Of a DNA stretch of 51,421 bases, positions 31,897 to 41,800 are shown one piece after another. The notes under the pieces were generated by a model. That model saw nothing but the letters and a program-made list of their open reading frames with translations. It did not search any database and had not been told where the DNA came from. Origin of the DNA: Lachnospiraceae bacterium (GTDB taxonomy: Bacteria; Bacillota; Clostridia; Lachnospirales; Lachnospiraceae). Location of the stretch: NCBI GenBank assembly GCA_017469945.1, contig JAFUFI010000007.1, positions 1 to 51,421 of the forward strand, given 5' to 3'. Both the position numbers and the translations under genes were made by a program. The first letter of the stretch is position 1; every line of letters starts with the position of its first letter.

Positions 31897-33669
31897 TTGA
31901 GAATCGAAGAAAGTAATCTGGAGAGCGGAGCTTCTCCGATATTATCATTCAACATCTTTCTCAATAAGGACTACCGCATCGGAGATTTTGACAACGACGG
32001 AAGAGAGTTTGTTGGTAATAACGTAGGTTCAAAGTTCTATGAACTCGGAGCTTATGACAATTGCAAAAAGGAAATAGAGGAATTCCTCAGGGAGGTTAGC
32101 GATAAAGGCAGTGCAAGGATCATTACCTTTATCTTTGACCGAAATGATAATCCTCATCTTGTTGATATCTACGGAACAATCAGGCAGGGTGAGGAGCTTT
32201 GCTATGCCATAAAATTCTGGGATCTGCCCAGCCTCGAGAAGTGGTGCGTTGAGTATCGCAACAATATGCTCAAGTACAAGGGTATGATGGGTCTCTCATC
32301 TCAGATCTTTTTCGATTACTATATGGACAATAACTTCGTATCCGCGTACAGATACGTTGGAAAGAAGTCCATCAGACTTTTCTACGATTCCTTTGATACG
32401 TTTATCGAAAAGATAAGAGAATACGGGGAAAAGAACGAGCATAACCTTTATCTTATAGACAATCTGGAAGATCAGCTTAAAAGCGGAAAGAGTAATGTCG
32501 ACATCACCTTAAAAAGCGGCGTTTTAAGCGTAGACGGAAAAGTTCAAAAGCTTCTTTTCAGAGCCAGATATGAAACTTTCAGCGGGGAGCGTATGATGTA
32601 CGGCATCATTAATAATCTCTCCGGCGATGACAACGAACTGCCTTTCTACCTTACAACAGCGGGTCTTGATTCTGCTACGGGACTTTTGAGCAAAAGGGCT
32701 CTTATTGAGTACTCGGATTATGTCTTTTCCAGCGAGGCTACAAAGCACAGAAAGCACTATATGGCCCTCCTTGATATTGACGATTTTAAGAGCATCAATG
32801 ACAATTTTGGACATCAGGTCGGAGACTCCGCAATTTCCATCCTTGCCAATGTCTTGTCCGATATGATCAGAGACCTTGGAATGGTGGGAAGATACGGAGG
32901 CGACGAATTCTTTATCCTCACGGATATGGTAGAGGATGAGGAGTCCTTAAGAAGCCTGCTTCGAAGGATCAGGAGCAATGTCTCGATGATCGCGAAGGAA
33001 ACTCTCGGAATCGAGAAAATGACTCTTTCCATCGGCGTGTCCGCATACCCGGAGCACGGCGACAATTACAAGGATCTTTTGTCGATTGCGGATAAATGCC
33101 TTTATATTGCCAAGGAAAAGGGAAAGGACAGATATATCATCTATCGCCCCGAGATGCACAGCGATATAGAGACGGGGCTTGTTAAAAAGAATATCTCTTC
33201 CTACGATGAGCAGTCGAAATCTATAAACCGTGTTGTAAAACAGCTCTTCAGAGAGGGAAAAGACGTCATCGAAGAGACGATGAAGGATATCGTAAAAAGC
33301 TTTGACCTTGACAGTATCGATGTTTTTTACGGAGATATGAATGAGGCGGTTTATACCTGCGGTAAGTATCCTTCGGGACTTAAAGCCGCGGACTTTGTAT
33401 GTGACTCGTCCTATATGGATATGTTTGATACAAACGGGCTTTACGTTCTTCATTTGTTGCATTCGCTGCGTCATACCAACGAAAAGATTTTTAATATGCT
33501 GGAAGACAAAAAGTGCATGTCAATGATACAGATTGCACTGCCCGTAGACGATCCGAAGTATTTCTTTAGCTGCAATATGCTTAACAGAAATCATAAATGG
33601 TCGGATGCGGAGGTTAGTAACCTCGGCCTCTTCGGATCCCTTATTTACGAGATCTTAAATAAAAAATGA
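31897..33669 (+). CDS. Diguanylate cyclase (GGDEF) with unassigned N- and C-terminal domains
   Basis: 590 aa, no TM segments, cytoplasmic. A roughly 250-residue N-terminal region looks like tandem PAS-type sensor folds. The GGDEF domain (about 255-425) has an intact active site YGGDEF (334-338) and metal/GTP residues LLDIDDFKSINDNFGHQVGD. The upstream inhibitory site position reads RDLG rather than RxxD, so product inhibition is probably weak. The C-terminal 165 residues resemble a GAF-like sensor and are unusual after GGDEF. TTG at 31897 is the start: AGAGGA lies 8 nt before it, and the nearby ATG at 31892 runs into a stop after two codons. Confidence 0.88.
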   Translation: MRIEESNLESGASPILSFNIFLNKDYRIGDFDNDGREFVGNNVGSKFYELGAYDNCKKEIEEFLREVSDKGSARIITFIFDRNDNPHLVDIYGTIRQGEELCYAIKFWDLPSLEKWCVEYRNNMLKYKGMMGLSSQIFFDYYMDNNFVSAYRYVGKKSIRLFYDSFDTFIEKIREYGEKNEHNLYLIDNLEDQLKSGKSNVDITLKSGVLSVDGKVQKLLFRARYETFSGERMMYGIINNLSGDDNELPFYLTTAGLDSATGLLSKRALIEYSDYVFSSEATKHRKHYMALLDIDDFKSINDNFGHQVGDSAISILANVLSDMIRDLGMVGRYGGDEFFILTDMVEDEESLRSLLRRIRSNVSMIAKETLGIEKMTLSIGVSAYPEHGDNYKDLLSIADKCLYIAKEKGKDRYIIYRPEMHSDIETGLVKKNISSYDEQSKSINRVVKQLFREGKDVIEETMKDIVKSFDLDSIDVFYGDMNEAVYTCGKYPSGLKAADFVCDSSYMDMFDTNGLYVLHLLHSLRHTNEKIFNMLEDKKCMSMIQIALPVDDPKYFFSCNMLNRNHKWSDAEVSNLGLFGSLIYEILNKK

Positions 33670-33673
33670 CCTG

Positions 33674-33702
33674 AAACCTTCGCTCTGCCGCGAAGGTTTT
33701 TG
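33674..33702 (+). terminator. Rho-independent terminator of the diguanylate cyclase gene
   Basis: AAACCTTCGC (33674-33683) pairs perfectly with GCGAAGGTTT (33690-33699) around a 6-nt loop, followed by T residues; it begins 4 nt after the stop codon. Confidence 0.92.
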
Positions 33703-33774
33703 TGCTATTTAAATCCGCGCAATATTTGAGATATGACGGACTGATTGTGGGAAGTATTTTTGTAAGCCCTAACA

Positions 33775-33816
33775 TATACTGTATTTGCGATAGTTTGCCT
33801 GCGGCAAACGGCAAAT
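33775..33816 (+). promoter_or_regulatory. uxuAB promoter -10 and nested inverted-repeat operator
   Basis: A -10 TATACT lies at 33775-33780 (the -35 is weak). Directly after it, a nested inverted repeat covers the expected transcript start: ATTTGC (33783-33788) with GCAAAT (33811-33816) outside, and GTTTGCC (33793-33799) with GGCAAAC (33803-33809) inside. This position is typical of a repressor operator (UxuR/KdgR/LacI or GntR type) or of a 5' mRNA hairpin. Confidence 0.55.
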
Positions 33817-33839
33817 AAACAAAAAGAGGAAGATTAATT

Positions 33840-34925
33840 ATGGAAATGACGTTACGCTGGTACGGTTCGAAGTTCGACACCGTCACATTAAAACAGATCA
33901 GACAGATCCCCGGAGTTACCGGAGTCATCACAACTCTCTACGATACTCAGCCCGGAGAGGTTTGGCCAAGGGAAAGGATCAAAGCTCTTAAGGATGAAGT
34001 TGCGGCAGCAGGCCTTCATATTTCAGGTATCGAGAGCGTAAATATCCACGATGCCATCAAGACAGGTGCTCCCGAAAGAGAGCAGTATATCGCCAATTAT
34101 ATTGAGACTCTTGAGAACCTCGGTAAAGAGGATATCCACCTTGTCTGCTACAATTTTATGCCCGTATTTGACTGGACAAGAACCGAGCTTGCAAGAGTTC
34201 GTCCCGACGGATCCACCGTTCTTGCCTACACCCAGGAAGCGGTTGATGCCATTAAGCCCGAGAATATGTTTGATATGATAGCGGGAGACGCCAACGGCGC
34301 CATACTTCCCGGCTGGGAGCCTGAGAGAATGGCTCATATAAAGGAGCTCTTCGAGCAGTACAAGGATATCGACGATGAGAAACTTTTTGCAAACCTTAAG
34401 TACTTCCTTGAGAAGATCATGCCCGTTTGCGATAAGTACGACATCAATATGGCAATACATCCCGACGATCCCGCATGGAGCGTTTTCGGACTTCCCAGGA
34501 TCATCATCAACAAAAAGAACATTTTACGTATGATGCAGATGGTAGATAACCCTCATAACGGCGTTACTTTCTGCTCCGGTTCTTACGGAACAAACTTAGA
34601 GAATGACCTTCCCGATATGATAAGGTCACTTAAGGGCAGGATCCATTTTGCGCATGTACGTAACCTTAAGTTCCATTCTCCCACAAACTTCGAGGAGTCC
34701 GCACACCTTTCATCCGACGGAACCTTCGATATGTACGAGATTATGAAAGCTCTCTACGATATAGATTTTGACGGCCCCATCCGCCCCGATCACGGACGTA
34801 TGATCTGGGACGAAGTGGCTATGCCGGGATACGGACTTTACGACAGAGCTCTGGGAGCAACTTACCTTAACGGACTTTGGGAGGCTATCGAAAAGAGCCA
34901 TACGAGAGGAGTAGAGAGAAGATGA
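33840..34925 (+). CDS. uxuA: Mannonate dehydratase UxuA
   Basis: 361 aa. It dehydrates D-mannonate to 2-keto-3-deoxygluconate in glucuronate catabolism, using Mn2+ or Fe2+. The family's start MEMTLRWYGSKFDTVTL, the metal-site stretch MAIHPDDPAWSVFGLPRI (about 200-218), CSGSYG and HFAHVRN (about 275-281) are all present. Glucuronate side chains come from xylan, so this fits a hemicellulose degrader. The SD is AGAGGAAG. Its TGA overlaps the start of uxuB as ATGA. Only uxuA and uxuB are here; isomerase (uxaC), KDG kinase and aldolase must lie elsewhere. Confidence 0.95.
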   Translation: MEMTLRWYGSKFDTVTLKQIRQIPGVTGVITTLYDTQPGEVWPRERIKALKDEVAAAGLHISGIESVNIHDAIKTGAPEREQYIANYIETLENLGKEDIHLVCYNFMPVFDWTRTELARVRPDGSTVLAYTQEAVDAIKPENMFDMIAGDANGAILPGWEPERMAHIKELFEQYKDIDDEKLFANLKYFLEKIMPVCDKYDINMAIHPDDPAWSVFGLPRIIINKKNILRMMQMVDNPHNGVTFCSGSYGTNLENDLPDMIRSLKGRIHFAHVRNLKFHSPTNFEESAHLSSDGTFDMYEIMKALYDIDFDGPIRPDHGRMIWDEVAMPGYGLYDRALGATYLNGLWEAIEKSHTRGVERR

Positions 34926-36526
34926 AATTAAATATGTCAGGACTTTCGGACAGCGCCTGGAAAGAAAAAGGATACGAGCTGCCCGGATTTGATATAGACA
35001 AGATAAAAGAAAATACCGTAAAGAATCCCGAGTGGGTTCACTTCGGAGGCGGAAACCTTTTCAGAGCCTTTCATGCGGCCCTTTCACAGGATATGATCGA
35101 GAAGGGATACAGCGATAAAGGCGTAACCGTGATCGAAGGATTCGATTATGAGATCGTTGAAAAGTCTTACAGAGGAAACGATAATCTCTCGGTTCTTATT
35201 ACCCTTAAGAGCGACGGCTCCATCGGAAAGAGAGTCATCGGCTCCGTATCCGAGTCCTGCATTTTGGATTCGGCGAATGAAAAGGAATACTCAAGACTTA
35301 AGGAAATCTTTACATCAGACTCCCTTAAGATGGCTACCTTTACCATCACAGAGAAGGGATACAGCCTTGTAAATGCAGCCGGAGAGACTACTCCTGCCGT
35401 ACTTTCCGATTTTGAAGCAGGTCCCGAAGCGCCCGCAACCTACATCGGAAAGGTTTCATCGCTCCTCTTTGCAAGATATAAAGCAGGGGCTAAGCCTATC
35501 GCTATGGTCTCAACCGACAACTGTTCACACAACGGAGACAAGCTTTACGCTGCAGTAAGCGCTTTTGCAAAGGCCTGGTCTGAAAACGGAAAAGCAGATA
35601 AGGGATTCCTTGATTATATAAACGACAAAAATAAGGTGTCCTTCCCCTGGTCAATGATCGATAAGATCACGCCAAGACCCGATGCTTCTGTTGAAGAAAT
35701 CTTAAAAGCCGACGGCCTTGAAGGGTTAGAACCGGTGGTTACTTCAAAGGGCACATACGTAGCTCCTTTCGTGAACGCAGAGGAGACCCAGTACCTTGTT
35801 ATCGAGGACGAATTCCCTGCCGGAAGACCTGCTCTTGATAAGGTCGGAGTAATCTTTACAGACAAAGAGACAGTTGACAAAGTCGAGAAGATGAAGGTTT
35901 GCACATGCCTTAATCCACTCCACACAGCCCTTGCCGTATACGGATGCATCCTTGGATTTACGCGTATTTCGGATGAGATGAAGGATGATGACCTTAAAAA
36001 ACTCGTTCAAACAATCGGATACAAAGAGGGACTTCCAGTTGTAGTCGATCCCGGTGTGCTTAATCCCGAGGAATTCATTGATACGGTACTTAATGTGCGC
36101 GTACCCAATCCTTTTATGCCCGATACGCCGCAGAGAATCGCTACCGATACATCACAGAAGCTTCCCATCAGATTTGGTGAGACTATAAAGAATTATATTA
36201 AGACAGGACGAAGTCTTTCTGACCTAAAGTGCATACCCTTCGTATTTGCCGGATGGATGAGATATCTGATGGCAATTGATGATGAAGGCAATGCATTTAA
36301 GCCCAGTGACGATCCGAGACTTGAGAGCGCCTGCAAAGTTGTTTCCGGTATAAAGCTCGGAGACAAGGTAAGCGCAGAAGCTTTAAGACCTCTTATGGAG
36401 GACTCCACGATTTGGGGCGTGGATCTTTTTGAGGCAGGACTCGCAGGGCGCGTCACAAACTACTTTAACGAACTTATTGCGGGTAAAGGCGCTGTACGCC
36501 GCACCCTGCATGATGTTGTAAGTTAA
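34922..36526 (+). CDS. uxuB: Fructuronate reductase / mannitol dehydrogenase family protein (UxuB)
   Basis: 534 aa. A polyol dehydrogenase of the mannitol dehydrogenase family that interconverts D-fructuronate and D-mannonate with NAD(H), the step before UxuA. The N-terminal Rossmann domain has VHFGGGNLFRAFH (about 38-50); the C-terminal domain carries CTCLNPLHTALAVYGCILGF (about 329-348) and a Lys-rich catalytic region. The ATG at 34922, overlapping the uxuA stop, is chosen because GAG-rich SD sequence precedes it; a longer frame back to 34877 lies inside uxuA. It runs some 40 residues longer than E. coli UxuB. A structured element begins 2 nt after its stop. Confidence 0.92.
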   Translation: MKLNMSGLSDSAWKEKGYELPGFDIDKIKENTVKNPEWVHFGGGNLFRAFHAALSQDMIEKGYSDKGVTVIEGFDYEIVEKSYRGNDNLSVLITLKSDGSIGKRVIGSVSESCILDSANEKEYSRLKEIFTSDSLKMATFTITEKGYSLVNAAGETTPAVLSDFEAGPEAPATYIGKVSSLLFARYKAGAKPIAMVSTDNCSHNGDKLYAAVSAFAKAWSENGKADKGFLDYINDKNKVSFPWSMIDKITPRPDASVEEILKADGLEGLEPVVTSKGTYVAPFVNAEETQYLVIEDEFPAGRPALDKVGVIFTDKETVDKVEKMKVCTCLNPLHTALAVYGCILGFTRISDEMKDDDLKKLVQTIGYKEGLPVVVDPGVLNPEEFIDTVLNVRVPNPFMPDTPQRIATDTSQKLPIRFGETIKNYIKTGRSLSDLKCIPFVFAGWMRYLMAIDDEGNAFKPSDDPRLESACKVVSGIKLGDKVSAEALRPLMEDSTIWGVDLFEAGLAGRVTNYFNELIAGKGAVRRTLHDVVS

Positions 36527-36527
36527 T

Positions 36528-36757
36528 TGCAAGGAAGCTGTGGGTGACTCTATATGTGATCTGCTTCGCCTGTCGGGAGCGCAAGCGTAGTGCCTGAGCA
36601 TAAAACGGTCCCGCCGTAATTGTTCGAGCAGCTCGCCATGATGAGGCGAGCGTCGCGAGTTAAAGGCGGGCGTTTTAGTATATGCGAAGGCAGACGAAGC
36701 GCCGGCGCGGAGACCCGGCAAGCAGATTATATATGGAGTCGCTCACGGCAACTTGCA
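36528..36757 (+). ncRNA. Candidate structured RNA / palindromic element, about 230 nt
   Basis: The whole gap folds as one long hairpin. TGCAAG (36528-36533) pairs with CTTGCA (36752-36757); then 36537-36566 pairs with 36720-36749 as 30 continuous base pairs, of which six are G-U in the + strand and none is mismatched. Inside: TGCCT (36591-36595) with AGGCA (36688-36692), a GA/GA internal loop, GCAT (36598-36601) with ATGC (36682-36685), AAAACG (36602-36607) with CGTTTT (36671-36676), CCCGCC (36610-36615) with GGCGGG (36665-36670), and an apical GCTCGCC/GGCGAGC hairpin (36631-36651). A side hairpin GCCGG/CCGGC spans 36701-36719. No known RNA class was recognised. Confidence 0.75.
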
Positions 36758-36764
36758 CAGTAAC

Positions 36765-36770
36765 TATAAT
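36765..36770 (+). promoter_or_regulatory. Probable -10 box for the EF-G paralogue
   Basis: TATAAT lies 8 nt after the structured element; its -35 position would fall within the element's 3' arm (36742-36747, not a good match). The SD GAGGAGG (36779-36785) is 7 nt before the ATG, so the leader would be very short. Confidence 0.4.
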
Positions 36771-36792
36771 AAAATATTGAGGAGGTATCGGC

Positions 36793-38865
36793 ATGAATGT
36801 ATTTACTACAGACAAGATCAGAAATGTGGTACTGCTGGGTCACGGGGGTAGTGGCAAAACGTCACTGGCCGAAAGCATGGCTTTCCTTTCGGGGGAAAAG
36901 CCGCGCATGGGCAGTGTAGAGGCAGGCAATACACTTAGCGATTTTGATAAGGAGGAGATAAAGCGTGGATTTTCCATTAAGACATCCCTCCTTCCTATAA
37001 TCTGGGGAGATTATAAGATCAATATCTTAGATACGCCCGGTTCGCCGGACTTTATCGGAGAGACCGAAGAAGCGCTTTCTGTTGCCGATGCCGCCATAAT
37101 TGTTGTTTCGGGTAAGGCGGGTATCGAATCCGGTACAAAGAGAGCCTGGGAGATGTGCGAAAAGAGAAAGATGCCGAGGATGGTTTTCGTAACCGATATG
37201 GATATCGACAAGGCATCCTTCCGTAAAGTTGTGCAGGATCTTCAGGACATGTACGGAAAACGCATTGCTCCCTTCCACCTCCCCATCAGAGAGAACGAGC
37301 AGTTCGTGGGATACGTAAACGTTATCCAGCAAAAGGCGAAAAAGTGGAATGCCCACGGAACGGTCGATAAGTTCGAAGTTCCCGATTACTCCATGGAAAA
37401 CCTGGGGATCTGCCGTGACGTTTTACTTGAAGCCGTAGCGGAAACAAGCGAAGAGTTTATGGACCGCTACTTTAACGGAGACGAGTTCTCCGAAGACGAG
37501 ATAAGACAGGCTATGAGAGTCGGCGTTTTTGACGGATCCATAGTTCCTGTGCTTATGGGCTCAAATACATTGGCCAGAGGTATGTTTACTCTTATGGCCG
37601 ATATCATCAAATACTTCCCCAGTCCCGACAGATGCAAGTGTGCCGGAATCAATACCGTTTCCAATGAAGTATTTGAAGCCGATTACGATTTCTCAAAGCC
37701 CAAGTCGGCATATGTCTTTAAAACTATCGCAGATCCCTACATCGGTAAGTATTCACTTATCAAGGTTAATTCCGGTGTGCTTAAGCCCGACGACGTTATG
37801 TACAACTACCACAGGGATACCGATGAAAAGATCGGAAAGCTCTTTGTACTTAACGCTTCGAAGCCGGAAGATGTCACGGAGCTGCACGCAGGAGATATCG
37901 GTGCTCTTGCAAAGCTTTCAGTCACTCAGACCACCGATTCTCTTTCTACCCGCAAGATGCCCGTCACATACCTTCGAGCCGCTATTTTAAAGCCCTACAC
38001 CGCAAGAAGCTATAAAGCCTGCAAGAAGGGTGATGAGGACAAGATCTCTCAGGCGCTTTCAAAGATGATGGCGGAAGACCTTACGATCAAGTGCGTAACG
38101 GACAGTGAGAACGCACAGTCCCTTATCTACGGCATAAGCGGACAGCACCTTGAGGTTGTTCAAAGTATCCTTGCCGAAAAGTACAAGGTTGATATTGAGC
38201 TGGATAAGCCGAGAGTTGCCTTTAAGGAGACTATTCTTAAAAAGGCGGATACCGAGTATAAATATAAAAAGCAGTCCGGCGGTCACGGCCAGTACGGACA
38301 TGTAAAGGTGATCATCGAGCCTTCCTACGATACCGATACTCCTTATATTTTTGAGCAGACGGTTGTGGGCGGAGCGGTTCCCAAGAACTTCTTCCCCGCA
38401 GTTGAAAAAGGTATTGCAGAAGCTGTAAAGGCGGGCCCCCTTGCGGGATACCCCGTAAGAGGCGTCAAGGTGACCTTGTACGACGGAAGCTACCACACTG
38501 TAGACTCCTCGGAGCTTGCCTTTAAGGTAGCTGCGGAGCAAGCCTTTAAGCAGGGCTTTATGGACGCAAATCCTGTCCTTTTAGAGCCCATCGTAACGCT
38601 CAAGGTACTTGTACCCGATGAGTATACGGGAGACGTAATGGGAGACCTCAACAAGCGAAGAGGCAAGGTATCGGGAATGAATCCCGTTGAGGGTGGATTC
38701 ACGGAGATCGTCTGTGATATCCCTTATATCGAGCTGTATGAGTATGATACAAAGCTCTACTCCATGACTAAGGGAAGCGGAGTGTTCTCATACGAAAACG
38801 CCGGCTACGAGCAGGCACCGGCAGATATCGCCCAGAAACAGATTGATGCCGCAAAGAATAAATAA
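36793..38865 (+). CDS. Elongation factor G paralogue with degenerate GTPase motifs
   Basis: 690 aa with the full five-domain EF-G layout (G domain about 1-270, domains II-V to the end; domain IV near QSGGHGQYGHV, about 494-504). The P-loop GHGGSGKT (16-23) is intact, but the G3 motif reads DTPGSPDF (80-87), lacking the catalytic His of DTPGH, and the G4 motif reads TDMD (134-137) in place of NKxD. The canonical fusA sits with the str operon and is not here. Firmicutes carry an EF-G-like clade that also lacks the His, so this is probably such an accessory factor rather than the housekeeping one. SD GAGGAGG. Confidence 0.88.
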   Translation: MNVFTTDKIRNVVLLGHGGSGKTSLAESMAFLSGEKPRMGSVEAGNTLSDFDKEEIKRGFSIKTSLLPIIWGDYKINILDTPGSPDFIGETEEALSVADAAIIVVSGKAGIESGTKRAWEMCEKRKMPRMVFVTDMDIDKASFRKVVQDLQDMYGKRIAPFHLPIRENEQFVGYVNVIQQKAKKWNAHGTVDKFEVPDYSMENLGICRDVLLEAVAETSEEFMDRYFNGDEFSEDEIRQAMRVGVFDGSIVPVLMGSNTLARGMFTLMADIIKYFPSPDRCKCAGINTVSNEVFEADYDFSKPKSAYVFKTIADPYIGKYSLIKVNSGVLKPDDVMYNYHRDTDEKIGKLFVLNASKPEDVTELHAGDIGALAKLSVTQTTDSLSTRKMPVTYLRAAILKPYTARSYKACKKGDEDKISQALSKMMAEDLTIKCVTDSENAQSLIYGISGQHLEVVQSILAEKYKVDIELDKPRVAFKETILKKADTEYKYKKQSGGHGQYGHVKVIIEPSYDTDTPYIFEQTVVGGAVPKNFFPAVEKGIAEAVKAGPLAGYPVRGVKVTLYDGSYHTVDSSELAFKVAAEQAFKQGFMDANPVLLEPIVTLKVLVPDEYTGDVMGDLNKRRGKVSGMNPVEGGFTEIVCDIPYIELYEYDTKLYSMTKGSGVFSYENAGYEQAPADIAQKQIDAAKNK

Positions 38866-38889
38866 TTAATCAGCAAAGGAAAAAGGAAG

Positions 38890-41800
38890 ATGTTTTCAAA
38901 GAAACTTTTTAACGACGGATGGCAATTTGCAAAAGCCGCACCGGGTACGGATTTTGACACTGCACATGCCCTTGATTACAAAAAAATAAATATACCCCAT
39001 GATTGGCTTATCTATCAGGGGCTCGATCTCTATGAAGATTCGGCCTGCTTTTACAAAAAGACCTTTGAGATGAAAAAAAGGCCCGGACGCAGGTATGAGC
39101 TTTACTTTGAAGGCGTCTATATGGATGTGACCGTAAGAGTAAACGGAGAGTTTGCCGGAGAGTGGAAATACGGTTATTCCAGCTTTTTCTTTGACGTAAC
39201 GGAGCTGTTAAAAGATGGGGAGAACGAAGTTTTGGTAAGGGTAAACTTCCTCTCCCCCAACAGCAGATGGTACAGCGGTGCGGGAATATACAGGGATGTA
39301 TATCTGATCGAGAATTGCAATACGCATATCGTGACGGACAGCCTGTATGTTTCCGCTAAGCCCGTTTTGAAAGAAGGGGAAAAACCCGGAAGCGACGACT
39401 GCAGCTTTGACAAATGGGAAGTTAAAGTAAGCGCCGAGGTTAAGAATCCTATCCTAAGGAGCAAGATCACTCTTTGGTTTCCAAAGGCGGGAAAGAGCCA
39501 CAGCGCCCTTATCGGAGCCGTCAGCGCAGAGAAGATTTCAGAGGATGTTACAAGAGTCGAGTTTACCGAAAGCTTTGAGGACGTAAAGCTCTGGTCTCTT
39601 GAAGAGCCGAATCTGTATGATGCGGTAATCTGCGTAACAAATCCCGATGAGGATTACAGCAGAGAAAGTAAGTTCTTAGCTCCCGGGGGTCCTGTGGGAG
39701 ACAGGCTTGAGACCAATTTCGGATTCAGGGATTTTACTCTCGACAATAACCATGGGTTATTTGTAAACGGAAAAAAGGTAAAGATAAACGGCGTTTGCGA
39801 ACACCACGACCTCGGAGCACTGGGAGCTGCTTTTAACAAAGAGGCTATGAGGCGCAAGTATGAAATCCTTGGGCAGATGGGCGTAAATGCAATCAGAACA
39901 GCTCACAATATGCCGGCTCCTGGTCTTTTGGACCTTGCGGATGAGATGGGCTTTTTGGTATTTGATGAGTCCTTCGATATGTGGGAAGGAAAAAAGACCG
40001 AGTATGATTATGCAAGGTTCTTTAACAAGTGGCATGAAACCGATGTCAGAAGCTGGATCAGAAGAGACAGAAATCACCCTTCAATCCTCCTTTGGAGTAT
40101 CGGAAACGAAATATACGATACCCACACCGAAAGGGGACTTGAAGTCACTAAAATGCTTAAAAAAGAGGTCAGGGAAAATGACTTCTTTGAAAATGCCTAT
40201 ATCAGTATAGGTTCCAATTATATGCCCTGGGAAGGGGCGCAAAAGTGCGCGGATGTACTTAAAGTCGCAGGATACAACTACGCCGAGAAGCTTTACGATG
40301 AGCACCACGCGGCTCATCCTGACTGGTTTATCTTCGGAAGCGAGACTTCATCAACTGTTCAAAGCCGCGGAATTTACCACTTCCCATATGAAAAGAGTAC
40401 TTTGGCGGATGACAACGAGCAGTGCTCAAGCCTCGGCAATTCCACAACCAGCTGGGGCGCGCCTAATCCCGAGTACTGTATCAAGGCGGAAAGAGATCAT
40501 GAATTTTCTCTTGGACAGTTTTTATGGTCCGGATTTGATTATATCGGGGAGCCCACTCCCTACCACACAAGGAATTCCTACTTTGGACAGATCGATACGG
40601 CGGGATTTCCAAAGGATTCTTTTTACATTTATAAGTCCGCATGGACAGACTACAAAAAAGAGCCCTTCGTGCACGTATTCCCTTACTGGGACTTTAACCC
40701 CGGTCAGACAATCGACGTTAGGATAGCGTCGAATGCGCCTGAGGTTGAGCTTTTTGTAAACGGAAAGTCACAGGGAAAGCAAAAAATAGACCATGCAAAA
40801 GGGGATGTTCTTACAGGTAATTACAAGGTAGTATACGAGCCCGGAGAGATCGTAGCCGTTTGCTACGATGAAAAGGGAGAAGAAATTGCAAGGAGCGTGA
40901 GAAAGAGCTTTGGAGACAGCGCATCTTTAAAGCTTGATGTTTATAAGCCTGAAAGAAAGCTTTATGCGGGATGCTCGGACCTTGCCTTTGTATACGTATC
41001 AGCTCTTGACGGAGACGGAAATCCCGTAGAGAACGCCTGCGATATGGTAAACGTAAAAGTATCCGGTGCAGGATATCTGACGGGACTTGATAACGGAGAC
41101 TCTACGGATACAGATGAGTACAAGGGAAACAAAAAAAGACTCTTTTCCGGTAAGATGCTTATTATTGTTGCCGTCTCGGACCAAAAGGGAGAGATATCTG
41201 TCGAAGTATCCGCGGAAGGTCTTAAAGGGGACAAGGTAGTAATACCCGTAGAGGGATTTAAAAAGACCGAAGGAATATCCCTTCTTCCGGAGGTTTTTGA
41301 AGACTGTGAAAACAAAAAAGGTGAGCCCTTAAAGAGGATCAGAAAAGTAGAGCTTTCTTCCGAACTTAAAGGCAGATTTGACGCGGAGAATAAAGAAACC
41401 GTTATAAGCGCGGTAATTTTCCCGGAGAAATTAAGAAACGAATATAATGACAGCGATATAATCTGGAAAGTGGTAAATGACGGCGGAATAGACAGTAATA
41501 TAGCCAAAATAGAGCCCCTCCCCGGATTTAAGGCAAAGGTTACGGCTATAGGAGACGGTCCTTTCAGAGTTCGCTGCCTGGCTAAATGCGGCTGCGAAAG
41601 CGCCAAGATAATCTCAGAGCTTGATTTTGTCTCAGAGGGAATCGGTATGGCAAACATCAATCCTTATGAGTTTGTAACCGGAGGTCTCTTTAGTTACAGC
41701 GAGGGCGAGATCGGAATCGGAAACGAAAAAGGCGTATCCAGCGCAAGAGGAGAAAGAAGCGTTATCGGATTTGAGAATCTTGATTTCGGCTCCTACGGAT

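Noticed and set aside
36383..36721. Minus-strand open frame of 112 codons across the structured element
   Set aside because: Its arms follow the hairpin of 36528-36757 and its composition (Arg/Ser/Pro-rich) reflects the GC-rich stems; the RNA structure explains the sequence better than a protein.
40962..41660. Minus-strand open frame of 232 codons within the GH2 gene
   Set aside because: Ser/Pro/Thr-rich mirror of the + strand codon use, no SD, fully inside a well-supported enzyme gene.
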